Program-made: the position numbers and the translations under genes
Origin: JAAFIP01 sp043766985
Lineage (GTDB): Bacteria; Pseudomonadota; Gammaproteobacteria; Burkholderiales; Burkholderiaceae_C
Direction of reading: 5' to 3'
Assembly: GCA_043766985.1 (NCBI GenBank)
Contig: JAYUHM010000056.1
Coordinates: forward strand, 14,970-78,969
Length of the DNA stretch: 64,000 nucleotides
In this document: piece after piece, positions 8,388 through 16,782 of the stretch
How the letters are laid out: every line of letters starts with the position of its first letter
Position numbering within the stretch: the stretch's first letter is position 1
Notes under the pieces: model-generated
Databases searched by the model: none
The model's input: only the letters and a program-made list of their open reading frames with translations
Told to the model about the DNA's origin: nothing

Positions 8388-8689
8388 GCGGCGCTAGGGG
8401 TAATGTAGTTTTTAAGTGGTTTCAAGCGCGGCTTAGCCACTTTGTCACCACGCGCCATGGCGCGAATGTACGCCGCAAACTCAGGGCCATCGTAGACCTT
8501 GCCCGTTGCAAACACCGCATCGCGGGCACGCAAAGCATCGTCCACAAACGTGTCGTATTCTTCGGCACTTTGCACTGCAGACTCTATCGCCTGCACCATC
8601 ACCGCATGCGCGGTAGTGCCATGCTCAGCCGCCATACGCGCAACGCGCTGTTTGGTGTTTTCGGGGAGTTTGACGGAGACGAGTGGCAT
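8384..8689 (-). CDS. Ribbon-helix-helix antitoxin (module 1)
   Basis: A 101-residue protein starting MPLVSVKLPENTKQRVARMA, a CopG/ParD-like ribbon-helix-helix DNA-binding segment, followed by a helix (AEHGTTAHAVMVQAIESA) and a charged C-terminal tail that should wrap the toxin. It precedes and overlaps the toxin gene by four bases. As in other type II systems it presumably binds its own promoter in the 130-base gap shared with the second, divergent module. Confidence 0.82.
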   Translation of the reverse strand: MPLVSVKLPENTKQRVARMAAEHGTTAHAVMVQAIESAVQSAEEYDTFVDDALRARDAVFATGKVYDGPEFAAYIRAMARGDKVAKPRLKPLKNYITPSAA

Positions 8690-8767
8690 AAAGGTAGTGG
8701 GCGGGAGTGACTGGTATTAATATGTTAACACCTTTTGTCAAACTGGGCTATTTGAATTGCGCTCAGT

Positions 8768-8796
8768 TTGCTTGCAAAATATCAATGCATTACAAT
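8768..8796 (+). promoter_or_regulatory. Promoter of toxin-antitoxin module 2
   Basis: TTGCTT at 8768-8773, a 17-base spacer and TACAAT at 8791-8796, followed 24 bases on by an ATG with AGGAG upstream. The spacer and -10 hold the self-complementary AATGCATT, a plausible antitoxin operator. Predicted from sequence only. Confidence 0.5.
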
Positions 8797-8819
8797 TGCA
8801 TCACACACAGGAGTCACCC

Positions 8820-9119
8820 ATGCGAACCGCCACCCTCCCCGCCGTCCGTGTCAGCCCCGACACACGAAGCTTGATCGAATCTGTATTGCGCGAGGGCGAA
8901 AGCTTATCCACCTTCATTGAGCAAACAGCCAAGCAGCAGGCGATGCAGCGCAAAGAGGATGACGCTTTTTATGCGCGCGGACTCGCAGCCGCCAAGCGCG
9001 TTGACGCGGGTGGCAAAACATACACGCTGGACGAAGTCATGGCTTCTTTGCGTGAGAGGAGTGCAAAGAAACGGCGTGAGTTGGCGAACCAGGCAAAGCC
9101 GCTGAAGAAAGCCGCTTGA
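8820..9119 (+). CDS. Antitoxin of module 2
   Basis: A 99-residue protein beginning MRTATLPAVRVSPDTRSLIE, a ParD/RelB-like N-terminal DNA-binding segment, then a long helical, strongly charged C-terminal half (KRVDAGGKTYTLDEVMASLR). The ATG at 8820 was preferred because CAGGAG lies just upstream; an in-frame extension further upstream lacks such a site. The TGA stop overlaps the ATG of the toxin gene by one base (TGATG). It is arranged divergently from module 1. Confidence 0.82.
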   Translation: MRTATLPAVRVSPDTRSLIESVLREGESLSTFIEQTAKQQAMQRKEDDAFYARGLAAAKRVDAGGKTYTLDEVMASLRERSAKKRRELANQAKPLKKAA

Positions 9120-9424
9120 TGCAGCGCTATCGCATCGAATTTGAGCAACAAGCACTTGACGATCTCCAGCGCCTGCATGAATTTCTACTGGCAGTGGCCC
9201 CCGAATACGCCGATCAATCGCTGGATCGCATCCATCAAAGTTTTAAGACACTGGAAATCATTCCCCACAGTTGCCGAAAAGCAGATATTCAAAGCGATCG
9301 CAACCTGCGAGAGTTGGTCATAGACCAGGGCCGATCAGGTTACTTGGCGCTGTTTGAAATTCGGCCAAATAATTGCGTGCTGATTTTGGCAGTACGGCAT
9401 CAACGGGAGAGTGACTATCACTGA
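9119..9424 (+). CDS. ParE/RelE-superfamily toxin (module 2)
   Basis: A 101-residue toxin of the ParE/RelE fold with LRELVIDQGRSGYLALFEIR and LILAVRHQRE, closely matching the module 1 toxin across its C-terminal half. The ATG at 9119 overlaps the antitoxin stop, so translation is coupled. The two modules look like diverged paralogues in opposite orientation. The 3' end overlaps the GTG of the next gene, which may ride on the same transcript. Confidence 0.85.
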   Translation: MQRYRIEFEQQALDDLQRLHEFLLAVAPEYADQSLDRIHQSFKTLEIIPHSCRKADIQSDRNLRELVIDQGRSGYLALFEIRPNNCVLILAVRHQRESDYH

Positions 9425-10028
9425 GTTTTCAACTACTGCGCCAGTGGGTGCAACCGATGCATTGCGTTTTGATGAGTTACGTAGTGTATGGATTTTGTCG
9501 CGAGGAGCTGACATTAGATATCAGTTGTCCACAGTGATCTTTAATTGTCTCATCAGCGTGTGTTTTTTTCTTTATACACTTGAATTTCCATCAGCCATTT
9601 CAATATTTTTTCTCATAGCCACTATCAGCATCGCTGGTTATGCAGTTTGTAGGCGATTAATCTACCAGATTGAAATTGATGTACCCAGATCACAAATCAG
9701 ATTTATTAATCCCACTCTATTCCTAGGCCAAAGGATTAACTACACAAATTTTTCCTCCGTGCAGTTTTTAAGATCAGTCATGATTACACCCGATGACTCC
9801 ACTTTTAATGCACTTGAGTTAGTCCTGAAATCCGGTGAAGCTTCCATTGAAATAGCAAGATTTAATCCAACACCTGTTACTGACGGCAGCCTAAGTTTTC
9901 GTCAAATAGTTATTGAGAATGCTGAAGCAAAAGCGCTCCGAAAACAGTTTTGCAACCTAACAGGAATCAGAGATTTTGGATTTTTAAGCTCCCCATTAGC
10001 AAACCCCATAGACTTGGGGCCGCCTTAA
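9411..10028 (+). CDS. Hypothetical membrane protein, AT-rich
   Basis: A 205-residue protein that I do not recognise. Two adjacent hydrophobic segments (about residues 40-60, TVIFNCLISVCFFLYTL, and 62-82, SAISIFFLIATISIAGYAV) form a hairpin through the inner membrane. The rest (IEIDVPRSQIRFINPTLFLG onward) looks like a beta-rich, PH-like cytoplasmic domain as in bPH-type membrane proteins. It starts with GTG inside the end of the toxin gene, a 14-base overlap. It is visibly richer in A+T than its neighbours, a sign of horizontal arrival together with the toxin-antitoxin pairs. Function unknown. Confidence 0.6.
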   Translation: MTITEFSTTAPVGATDALRFDELRSVWILSRGADIRYQLSTVIFNCLISVCFFLYTLEFPSAISIFFLIATISIAGYAVCRRLIYQIEIDVPRSQIRFINPTLFLGQRINYTNFSSVQFLRSVMITPDDSTFNALELVLKSGEASIEIARFNPTPVTDGSLSFRQIVIENAEAKALRKQFCNLTGIRDFGFLSSPLANPIDLGPP

Positions 10029-10042
10029 CTCAATTTGAGCTG

Positions 10043-10609
10043 TCAAGCCTTCGGCAAAGTCACCCCCACCTGCCCCTGGTACTTCCCACCCCGATCTTTG
10101 TACGATGTCTCGCACACTTCATCACTCTCAAAAAATAGCACCTGCGCGCAACCTTCCCCTGCGTAAATTTTGGCGGGCAGCGGCGTGGTGTTAGAAAACT
10201 CCAGCGTTACGTAGCCTTCCCATTCGGGCTCAAACGGGGTGACGTTAACGATGATGCCGCATCTAGCATAAGTGCTTTTACCCAAGCAGATGGTGAGCAC
10301 GTTACGTGGGATGCGGAAGTACTCTAGCGTGCGGGCTAGCGCAAAGCTGTTGGGCGGGATGATGCAGCTGTCTCCGTGAAAATCAACAAAGCTTTTTTCG
10401 TCGAAATTTTTCGGGTCAACTACCGTGCTGTGGATGTTGGTAAAAACCTTGAACTCTGGCGCGCAGCGGATGTCGTAGCCGTAGCTGCTGGTGCCGTAGC
10501 TGATGATTTTTTTACCATCGCGTTCACGAATTTGTTTGGGTTCAAACGGCGAGATCATGCCGTGGTTTTCAGCCAAATGCCGTATTTGGCGGTCACAAAG
10601 AATCGTCAA
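10043..10609 (-). CDS. dcd: dCTP deaminase
   Basis: Converts dCTP to dUTP for thymidylate synthesis in the cytoplasm. The 188 residues hold GKSTYARCGIIVNVTPFEPE and EGYVTLEFSNTTPLPAKIYA, the homotrimer active-site segments. The start is set at TTG 10609-10607: it gives the usual family length and is preceded by GGAG at a good distance. Starting at the ATG at 10630 would add seven residues unlike the family. With the TTG start the gene still overlaps the end of the DUF4393 gene by 17 bases. Confidence 0.92.
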   Translation of the reverse strand: MTILCDRQIRHLAENHGMISPFEPKQIRERDGKKIISYGTSSYGYDIRCAPEFKVFTNIHSTVVDPKNFDEKSFVDFHGDSCIIPPNSFALARTLEYFRIPRNVLTICLGKSTYARCGIIVNVTPFEPEWEGYVTLEFSNTTPLPAKIYAGEGCAQVLFFESDEVCETSYKDRGGKYQGQVGVTLPKA

Positions 10610-11456
10610 TTTTTTCTCCAGTAAAAACATCAGGTCGCGCCACAACGCAGCAGCGAATAAACAAACGCCCCAATTCGGTCAGCGATACAGTTCCACGAGA
10701 GAACTCAATCTTGGTATCCGCACGCATGGGTTGCCCAAATCCGTCCCGATATAAGCGCTCCAGTACCCAGTAATTGCTGTCAGAGGTAGCTCCTGGGTGG
10801 GAAATCTTTAATGTAGAGGCTTCGTCACGCAGAAAACCACACCGCGTCAAATTACCCACATATGCCGGTATATTGTCTGGAAATTGCAAACGAATAAGTT
10901 TTTCCCATCCCAATAACGGTCCCCGTAAAGTAATCAGATTGGTGGTGCCATTTTGCACGAGATTCACATTGACATAAGGCCATGTGATGGGAGCATCAGG
11001 GTCATGAAAAAGCTGGAGCAATGCGGCTTCATCTGGTGATAGATTGGCTATTAGATGAACAAAACTGGGATGTGCGGTGGACTCCGTATTTTTATTCCCA
11101 GCACTGGCCAGCAGTTGCACATACAACTCGGCTAATGCATCGTCTCTCACGTACATCAATTTTTCGACCACAGGGACACCGATTTCAGCCGGAATGCTAG
11201 TGGTATCAGTCACGGTTTGATTTTGCAACCTGTGCCTTAGCTTTTCTAAGCGTTGCGTCAGCAGCAGTTTGGCAGCCTCATTGATATAGCGCAGCGGAAG
11301 CATCAATGTAGGAACCAGTCCCAAAACGCTTTCCAAGGCCACGCCTATTTGTTTGACTCCTGGTGCCAAGGCATCTTGATAAACGGCGGGCAATAGCTGT
11401 TGAATGGGCAGTTGACCTACAGGCGTGTCGACATCATTACTTGCTGGACTGGTCAT
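10593..11456 (-). CDS. DUF4393 (Abi-alpha-like) protein
   Basis: A 287-residue protein resembling the DUF4393/Abi_alpha family. The N-terminal half has the family pattern LGLVPTLMLPLRYINEAAKL, with a hydrophobic stretch, followed by the conserved helical segment VEKLMYVRDDALAELYVQLL and LASAGNK, then HPSFVHLIANLSPDEAALL. Family members have been linked to abortive phage infection in a few cases, but most are untested. The start ATG at 11456 was chosen over upstream in-frame codons because the family similarity begins soon after. It overlaps the dcd start by 17 bases, is less GC-rich than glnD next door, and looks inserted between dcd and glnD. Confidence 0.72.
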   Translation of the reverse strand: MTSPASNDVDTPVGQLPIQQLLPAVYQDALAPGVKQIGVALESVLGLVPTLMLPLRYINEAAKLLLTQRLEKLRHRLQNQTVTDTTSIPAEIGVPVVEKLMYVRDDALAELYVQLLASAGNKNTESTAHPSFVHLIANLSPDEAALLQLFHDPDAPITWPYVNVNLVQNGTTNLITLRGPLLGWEKLIRLQFPDNIPAYVGNLTRCGFLRDEASTLKISHPGATSDSNYWVLERLYRDGFGQPMRADTKIEFSRGTVSLTELGRLFIRCCVVARPDVFTGEKIDDSL

Positions 11457-11505
11457 ACCTGCATTGTATGCAGGCTTTGGGTGAATTCTGCTGAACGGGG
11501 CTGCG

Positions 11506-14199
11506 CTAAGCCGCCAGCGCCTCCAACAACTCCGTCTCAATCTCAATCTGCTTTTTGTTGTGCTGCAGCTCGGCGCCGTCGATCAAAAAGGTGTCTTCTA
11601 CGCGCTCGCCCAGGGTGGTGATTTTGGCGAGCAAGAGGTTGACTTTGTGGTGGGCCAGCACGCGGGCGATGGAGTACAGCAGGCCTACGCGGTCGCTGGC
11701 GCTGACGCTTAGTATCCAGCGCTGGGCTTTTTCGTCCGGGCGCAGGTCAACGCGGGGTTGGAAGGGGAAGCTTTTAACGCGGCGTGACAGGCGGGCCCGC
11801 GTGGGTGCGGGTAGCGCGCGCTGCTCGGCCACCGTGCGGGCCAGCTCGCTTTCCACCATGCTCATCATCTCGCGGTAGTGCTCCTCTACAGCGGAGGTGA
11901 CGACCTGAAAGGTGTCTAGCGCGTAGCCGTTGTGGGTGGTGTGCACCTTGGCGTCCAAAATACTGAAACTATTTTGGTCAAAAAAACCGCATATGCGGGC
12001 AAACAAATCGGGCTGGTCGGGCGTGTAGACCAGTACCTGCATGCCCTCGCCGATGGGCGACAGGCGGGCGCGTACGATGGTGGCGCCGGCGGGCACGGGC
12101 TTGCTGGCGTAGCGCGACAGTTGGCGCGCATGCCAGGCCAAATCGCTCGCGTCGTGGCGCATAAAGTAGCCTACGTCCAGCGTGGCCCACAGGGCTTTGT
12201 GCGCCTCAAACGGCAGCGCGTACAGCGCCAGTGTTTCCAGGGCTTCGCGTTTGCGCGCCTCTACCTCGGCGCTGGCGTCGGGCGCGCGGCCGCCTAGGGT
12301 GCGCAGGGTAAGGCGGTACAGGTCTTCCAGCAGCTTGCCTTTCCAGGCGTTCCACACTTTGGGCGACGTGCCGCGTATGTCGGCCACGGTAAACAAGTAC
12401 AGCGCCGTTAGGTAGCGCTCGTTGCCCACGCGCTTGGCAAAGGCGGCTATCACGTCGGGGTCGCTCAGGTCTTGCTTTTGGGCAATGCTGCTCATGGAGA
12501 GGTGCTGGGCGACTATAAATTCGATTAAATCGGCATCCTCTTTGCCGATGCCGTGTTGGCGGCAAAACACCCGCACGTCTTTGGCGCCCAACTCGCTGTG
12601 GTCGCCGCCGCGGCCTTTGGCAATGTCGTGGAACAGGGCAGCGGTGTACAAAATCCAGGGCTTGTCCCAGCCACTGGCCAGCTGGCTGCAAAACGGGTAC
12701 TCATGCGCATGCTCGGCCAAAAAGAAGCGGCGCACGTTGCGCAGCACCATCAGAATGTGCTGGTCTACGGTGTAGACGTGGAACAAATCATGCTGCATTT
12801 GCCCCACAATTTTGCGAAACACCCACAGGTAGCGGCCCAGCACCGAGGTTTGGTTCATCAAGCGCATGGCATGGGTGATGCCATTGGGCTCGATGAGGAT
12901 GCGCGCAAAGGTGGTGCGGTTAACGGGGTCTTTTCTAAACGCCGCGTTCATCACACCGCGCGCGTTGTACAGCGCGCGCAGGGTGCGGGCCGACAGGCCT
13001 TTGACGCCCACCGTCGTTTGGTAGACGTGAAAGGTCTCCAAAATGGCATGCGGGTCGCGCAGGTACAGGTCGTCGCTGGCCACTTCAATCATGCCGGCTT
13101 TGTTGGAGAACCGGGCGTTAATGGGCTGCGGCTCGTGGGTTTGCGGGTGGGTACGCTCCTCCATGCGCTCGGCAATATTGAGCAGCAAGATTTGATTGAG
13201 CTGCACCACAGCCTTGGCCGCCCAGTAGTAGCCGCGCATGAGTTTTTCGCTGGCTTTGCGCTGGTTGTAGCTTTCGCCACCTTTGGATGCTTTCGCCGAC
13301 GGGCCGCCCCTCGGCGAAAGAGCGGCCCCCTCGGGGGGCAGCGCAACAGCGCCAGCGTGAAGCGTGGGGGCCATTCCATACCCAAAGCTGGTGGCCACCA
13401 CATGCTGCAGGTCAAACACCAGCCGGTCTTCGCGCCGCTGGGCGGCTATGTGCAGGCGCGCGCGCACCAGGCTGAGCAGGGCCTCGTTGAGTTTGATTTG
13501 CTTCACCTCCAGCGCGGTGGCCAAGCCCGTGCGAGCCAGCTCGTCCCAGCTTTTGCCCAAGCCTGCGGCTTTGGCTACCCACAGAATCACCTGCAGGTCG
13601 CGTAGCCCGCCGGGGGACTCTTTGCAGTTGGGCTCCAGCGCGTAGGGCGTGTCTTCAAACTTGGCGTGGCGCTGGCGCATCTCCAGCGTTTTGGCGGTAA
13701 AGAATGCTTGCGGGTCGAGGGCTGCTACGAAGGCCTTCAAAAAGCGCTTGTACAGCTTGCCATCCCCGATGATCAGGCGCGACTCCAGCAGGCTGGTTTG
13801 GATGGTGACATCACTGCCCGCCTCGGCCACGCACTCAGCCACATTACGCACGCTAGAGCCAACCTCCAGCCCGGCGTCCCAGCAGGCGCTGATGAAGTTC
13901 TCTATGCAGGTTTTGAGCAGTGTGTCGGTGTCTGGCGATGCCCAGTCAGGCAGCAGCAGCAGCACGTCGACATCCGAATACGGAAACAGCTCGCTACGGC
14001 CATAGCCGCCTACCGCCAGCAGGGCGCAGGAGGGGTCAAAGTCGGCCTCCGTCCACAGCCTGCGCAGCACATCGTCTGTGGCGCCGCTAAGCTGGTGCAA
14101 GTGGCGCTTGACGCTGCGGGTAGAAGCGCCGGTAGCTGCCACCGCGGCCAATAGCTCGCCTTTTTTTAGGCGATATTGCTCTTTAGCCGAATAGAACAT
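11506..14199 (-). CDS. glnD: [Protein-PII] uridylyltransferase / uridylyl-removing enzyme
   Basis: An 897-residue bifunctional nitrogen sensor that adds UMP to PII proteins under nitrogen limitation and removes it when glutamine is high. The nucleotidyltransferase domain has GGYGRSELFPYSDVDVLLLL (about residues 63-82), the HD phosphohydrolase domain has HDIAKGRGGDHSELG (about 523), and two ACT domains end the protein (VLVYTPDQPDLFARICGFFD; SASDRVGLLYSIARVLA). Two oddities: the start codon and first residues (MFYSAKE) are encoded by a dispersed repeat, and about 35 residues rich in Gly/Pro/Ala/Ser (about 278-312) come from a palindromic insertion at 13285-13372. The gene follows map on the same strand, a common proteobacterial pair. 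Confidence 0.95.
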   Translation of the reverse strand: MFYSAKEQYRLKKGELLAAVAATGASTRSVKRHLHQLSGATDDVLRRLWTEADFDPSCALLAVGGYGRSELFPYSDVDVLLLLPDWASPDTDTLLKTCIENFISACWDAGLEVGSSVRNVAECVAEAGSDVTIQTSLLESRLIIGDGKLYKRFLKAFVAALDPQAFFTAKTLEMRQRHAKFEDTPYALEPNCKESPGGLRDLQVILWVAKAAGLGKSWDELARTGLATALEVKQIKLNEALLSLVRARLHIAAQRREDRLVFDLQHVVATSFGYGMAPTLHAGAVALPPEGAALSPRGGPSAKASKGGESYNQRKASEKLMRGYYWAAKAVVQLNQILLLNIAERMEERTHPQTHEPQPINARFSNKAGMIEVASDDLYLRDPHAILETFHVYQTTVGVKGLSARTLRALYNARGVMNAAFRKDPVNRTTFARILIEPNGITHAMRLMNQTSVLGRYLWVFRKIVGQMQHDLFHVYTVDQHILMVLRNVRRFFLAEHAHEYPFCSQLASGWDKPWILYTAALFHDIAKGRGGDHSELGAKDVRVFCRQHGIGKEDADLIEFIVAQHLSMSSIAQKQDLSDPDVIAAFAKRVGNERYLTALYLFTVADIRGTSPKVWNAWKGKLLEDLYRLTLRTLGGRAPDASAEVEARKREALETLALYALPFEAHKALWATLDVGYFMRHDASDLAWHARQLSRYASKPVPAGATIVRARLSPIGEGMQVLVYTPDQPDLFARICGFFDQNSFSILDAKVHTTHNGYALDTFQVVTSAVEEHYREMMSMVESELARTVAEQRALPAPTRARLSRRVKSFPFQPRVDLRPDEKAQRWILSVSASDRVGLLYSIARVLAHHKVNLLLAKITTLGERVEDTFLIDGAELQHNKKQIEIETELLEALAA
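13285..13372 (-). repeat. Palindromic GC-rich insertion inside glnD
   Basis: CTTTCGCCGA at 13290-13299 and TCGGCGAAAG at 13311-13320 form a perfect 10-bp inverted repeat, followed by GCCCCC-TCG-GGGGGC at 13325-13339. The segment is read in frame and has no counterpart in most GlnD proteins, where DLQ..va.sFGY runs directly into RAsE.LMR.YYWAAK. It resembles REP-like intergenic elements. Confidence 0.7.
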
Positions 14200-14226
14200 G
14201 GCACAACCAGCTATTAAATATGTAGC
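14185..14226 (-). repeat. Dispersed 45-bp element, copy 5 (spans the glnD start)
   Basis: On the minus strand it reads ATTTAATAGCTGGTTGTGCC, then ATGTTCTATTCGGCT. The ATG inside it is the glnD start codon at 14199-14197. Confidence 0.75.
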
Positions 14227-14235
14227 ATGTAGAAA

Positions 14236-15042
14236 TTATGCAGCGTTCACAAACGCAGGCGGCGGCGGGGTGCCAGCAGACTGGGTCATGATCTCCCAGC
14301 CGGTCTCGGTAACCAGCACGCTGTGCTCCCACTGGGCAGACAGCGAATGGTCTTTGGTGACAATCGTCCAGCCATCGCCCAGCTCGCGTATCTCCTTGCG
14401 GCCCAGGTTAATCATCGGCTCGATGGTAAAAATCATGCCGGGTACCAGCTCTTCGCCGGTACCGGCCTTGCCGTAGTGCAGCACCTGCGGGTCTTCGTGG
14501 AACTTTTGCCCGACGCCGTGCCCACAAAACTCGCGCACCACGCTGTAGCCGTTGCCTTCAGCAAATTTTTGAATCGCCGCGCCAATGTCACCCAGCCGCG
14601 CGCCGGCTTTCACTTTGCTGATGCCGTGCCACATGGCGTCATACGTCAGCGCGCACAGTCGCTTGGCAAAAGGCGACACCTCGCCTACCAAAAACATGCG
14701 GCTGGTATCACCGTGCCAGCCGTCTTTGATAACGGTCACGTCAATATTGATGATGTCGCCTTTTTTCAAAGCCTTCTCGTTGGGCATGCCGTGGCACACC
14801 ACGTGGTTCACCGACGTGCAAATGGCCCCGGGGAAAGGCGGGTAACCGGGTGGCGCGTAACCTACCGTGGCAGATATGCACTGCTGCACATTCGTCACAA
14901 AATCCAGTGCCAGCTTGTCCAACTCTTTAGTAGTAATTCCGGGCTTGATATGCGGGGTAAGGTAGTCCAGCGTCTCAGAGGCTAAACGCCCTGCAATCCG
15001 CATGCCCGCGATACCGGCTTCGTCTTTGATAGTAATGCTCAT
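14236..15042 (-). CDS. map: Methionine aminopeptidase, type I
   Basis: Removes the initiator methionine from nascent proteins. The 268-residue protein carries the five metal ligands in their usual contexts: INIDVTVIKDGWHGDTSRMF (two Asp), FCGHGVGQKFHEDPQ (His), FTIEPMINLG (Glu) and QWEHSVLVTETG (Glu), and HVVCHGMPN holds the substrate-side His. The ATG at 15042 (MSITIKDEAGIAGMRIAGRL) fits the family. It lies 36 bases upstream of glnD on the same strand, so the two are probably co-transcribed. An upstream glycosyltransferase reads the opposite way. Confidence 0.95.
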   Translation of the reverse strand: MSITIKDEAGIAGMRIAGRLASETLDYLTPHIKPGITTKELDKLALDFVTNVQQCISATVGYAPPGYPPFPGAICTSVNHVVCHGMPNEKALKKGDIINIDVTVIKDGWHGDTSRMFLVGEVSPFAKRLCALTYDAMWHGISKVKAGARLGDIGAAIQKFAEGNGYSVVREFCGHGVGQKFHEDPQVLHYGKAGTGEELVPGMIFTIEPMINLGRKEIRELGDGWTIVTKDHSLSAQWEHSVLVTETGWEIMTQSAGTPPPPAFVNAA

Positions 15043-15117
15043 CGGGCGATTATCCCAGACCTTTGAAAGCTTGTATTTGTACTGGTTTATGCGTACGGGG
15101 GCAGAAGATGAAAATTT

Positions 15118-15123
15118 TATAAT
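15118..15123 (+). promoter_or_regulatory. Possible -10 box of the GT39 gene
   Basis: A perfect TATAAT overlaps the first in-frame ATG (15122). No good -35 hexamer is seen 16-18 bases before it. If used, transcription would begin after that ATG and the true start codon would lie further downstream. Confidence 0.3.
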
Positions 15124-16762
15124 GTCGCCATCGCGCGCTTCAGCCCATTTTTTTTTAGACCATCTCTTGCAGTATTCCCCCGCATCCCTCAGCACGAAGA
15201 ACGCCTCGCCATCAACACCCTCAGGCTTAAACCTGAACGATGCAGGCCTGCTGCGTCACCTACTTGGTGGGCCTGGTGGTGCGCGTCTGGTTCAGTTTCT
15301 GGCCCCTGTGTTTGCGACGCTGATGCTGCTTGTATGGGCCGCTAGCGCAGCGCTACTCGACACCGCCCAGTACGGCGACAATATCGAGCAGTACATCTGG
15401 TCGCACAGCTTTGAGATGGGCTACCACAAGCACCCTCCCATGCCAACCTGGCTGGTTATCGGGTTCACAGAACTTTTTGGTTTTTCCCGGTGGGCAACAC
15501 TGTGGTTGTCCACGTTTTGCCTCACTGTTACGCTGTGGTTTACCTGGCTGGCGGCAAAGCGGCTCACCAACGTACGGGTTGCCGCAGTCACCGTGTTGCT
15601 GTGGGGTTTGCTGCAGTATTTTTCGTCCAGATTGCAGATGTACAACCACAACACCGTGATGGTGATGTGGATAGCGGCAACCCTGTGGTTTGCACTCAAT
15701 ACCAGCCGATCACCCCTATGGTGGGTGGGCGTAGGCATTGCGGCAGGCGCAGCCATGTTGTCAAAGTACCAATCGTTTGTACCCCTCACCGGTATTTTGT
15801 TGGGGCTGGCGTTTACTGGCCAGCTACAGCAGCGCAGACAGAAAATGGGCCTGCTAGTTGCGCTGCTCATCAGCTTGGCGGTATTTGCACCGCATCTGGC
15901 ATGGGTGATGCAACACGACTTCATCACCCTGCGCTATGCCTCGGGCTCTGTAGAAGCCACTGATTTTTTGCAACGCGTCAGTTATGCGCTGTCTTTTTCG
16001 GCGAACCAATTGCGCGTCGCCGTTCCGTTGGTGCTTGCGCTTGCGCTGTACTACTTTGCAACGCGTTTTTCACCAGCGCAGCCCAATCTGCAGCCACGCC
16101 CTGAGGCAACGCAAGAGCGTGCACTGCGTATCTGGATGTGGGCTTTGTTCATCGGGCCTTTGGCATTTTTACTGCTGCTAGCATTGGTAGTTGGCGTGCA
16201 CCTGCGCAACCAGTGGGGTTTGCAGATATTGCAGTTTGCCCCTCTGTGCTTAGGCAGCTGGATGTGCAGTCGCAAACCCATCAACGTTGTGCGCCTGGCT
16301 GTTGCGGCCCTCACTATCCATGCGGCCAATCTGGGCCTGCAGGCATTTAATCAACATGATAGCCAAGCCATGGCGAGCCAGCGGCGGTTAGACACCATGT
16401 TTCCGGCGCAAAAAATGGCCGACACTGGCGCGGCACTGTGGCGCTCGGTTACCGCATGCCCACTGCAACTGGTGGCCGGTGATTTTGAAGCGGGCCTGGT
16501 GTCGCTTTATGCGGGTCGATCAGCAGGGTTTTTCCCAGCCGTGCATACCAGCCTGATCGCCACCCCGTGGATCAAAGCCGAGCAGCTACTGCTTAAAGGC
16601 GCGCTGTGGGTGCTTCCTGACCAACAACAGTTGCCCCCCGGTCTTCTCGCGATCAAAACCTTGTACCTAGGCCCGGATGAAAGCCTTCATTCGGGCTACC
16701 GCAGCGTGACGTTTGCGGTGCAGCTTCCGGCCCAAGCTTGCAAGGCTGAGCAGCCTCTTTGA
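15122..16762 (+). CDS. Glycosyltransferase family 39 (ArnT/Pmt-like) membrane protein
   Basis: A roughly 546-residue polytopic inner-membrane protein. After an N-terminal helix (VQFLAPVFATLMLLVWAASA) it shows the GT39/GT83 signature: AQYGDNIEQYIWSHSFEMGY, an acidic residue in the first periplasmic loop, then HKHPPMPTWL. At least eight hydrophobic segments follow, and a soluble C-terminal portion ends the protein. Such enzymes transfer sugars from polyprenyl-phosphate carriers to lipid A, glycans or proteins on the periplasmic side. The acceptor is unknown. The exact start is unclear because a TATAAT overlaps the 15122 ATG; about 40-60 residues could be absent from the real protein. Convergent with the exbD genes. 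Confidence 0.75.
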   Translation: MSPSRASAHFFLDHLLQYSPASLSTKNASPSTPSGLNLNDAGLLRHLLGGPGGARLVQFLAPVFATLMLLVWAASAALLDTAQYGDNIEQYIWSHSFEMGYHKHPPMPTWLVIGFTELFGFSRWATLWLSTFCLTVTLWFTWLAAKRLTNVRVAAVTVLLWGLLQYFSSRLQMYNHNTVMVMWIAATLWFALNTSRSPLWWVGVGIAAGAAMLSKYQSFVPLTGILLGLAFTGQLQQRRQKMGLLVALLISLAVFAPHLAWVMQHDFITLRYASGSVEATDFLQRVSYALSFSANQLRVAVPLVLALALYYFATRFSPAQPNLQPRPEATQERALRIWMWALFIGPLAFLLLLALVVGVHLRNQWGLQILQFAPLCLGSWMCSRKPINVVRLAVAALTIHAANLGLQAFNQHDSQAMASQRRLDTMFPAQKMADTGAALWRSVTACPLQLVAGDFEAGLVSLYAGRSAGFFPAVHTSLIATPWIKAEQLLLKGALWVLPDQQQLPPGLLAIKTLYLGPDESLHSGYRSVTFAVQLPAQACKAEQPL

Positions 16763-16782
16763 ATGTGTTTCGCCCCGCACGG

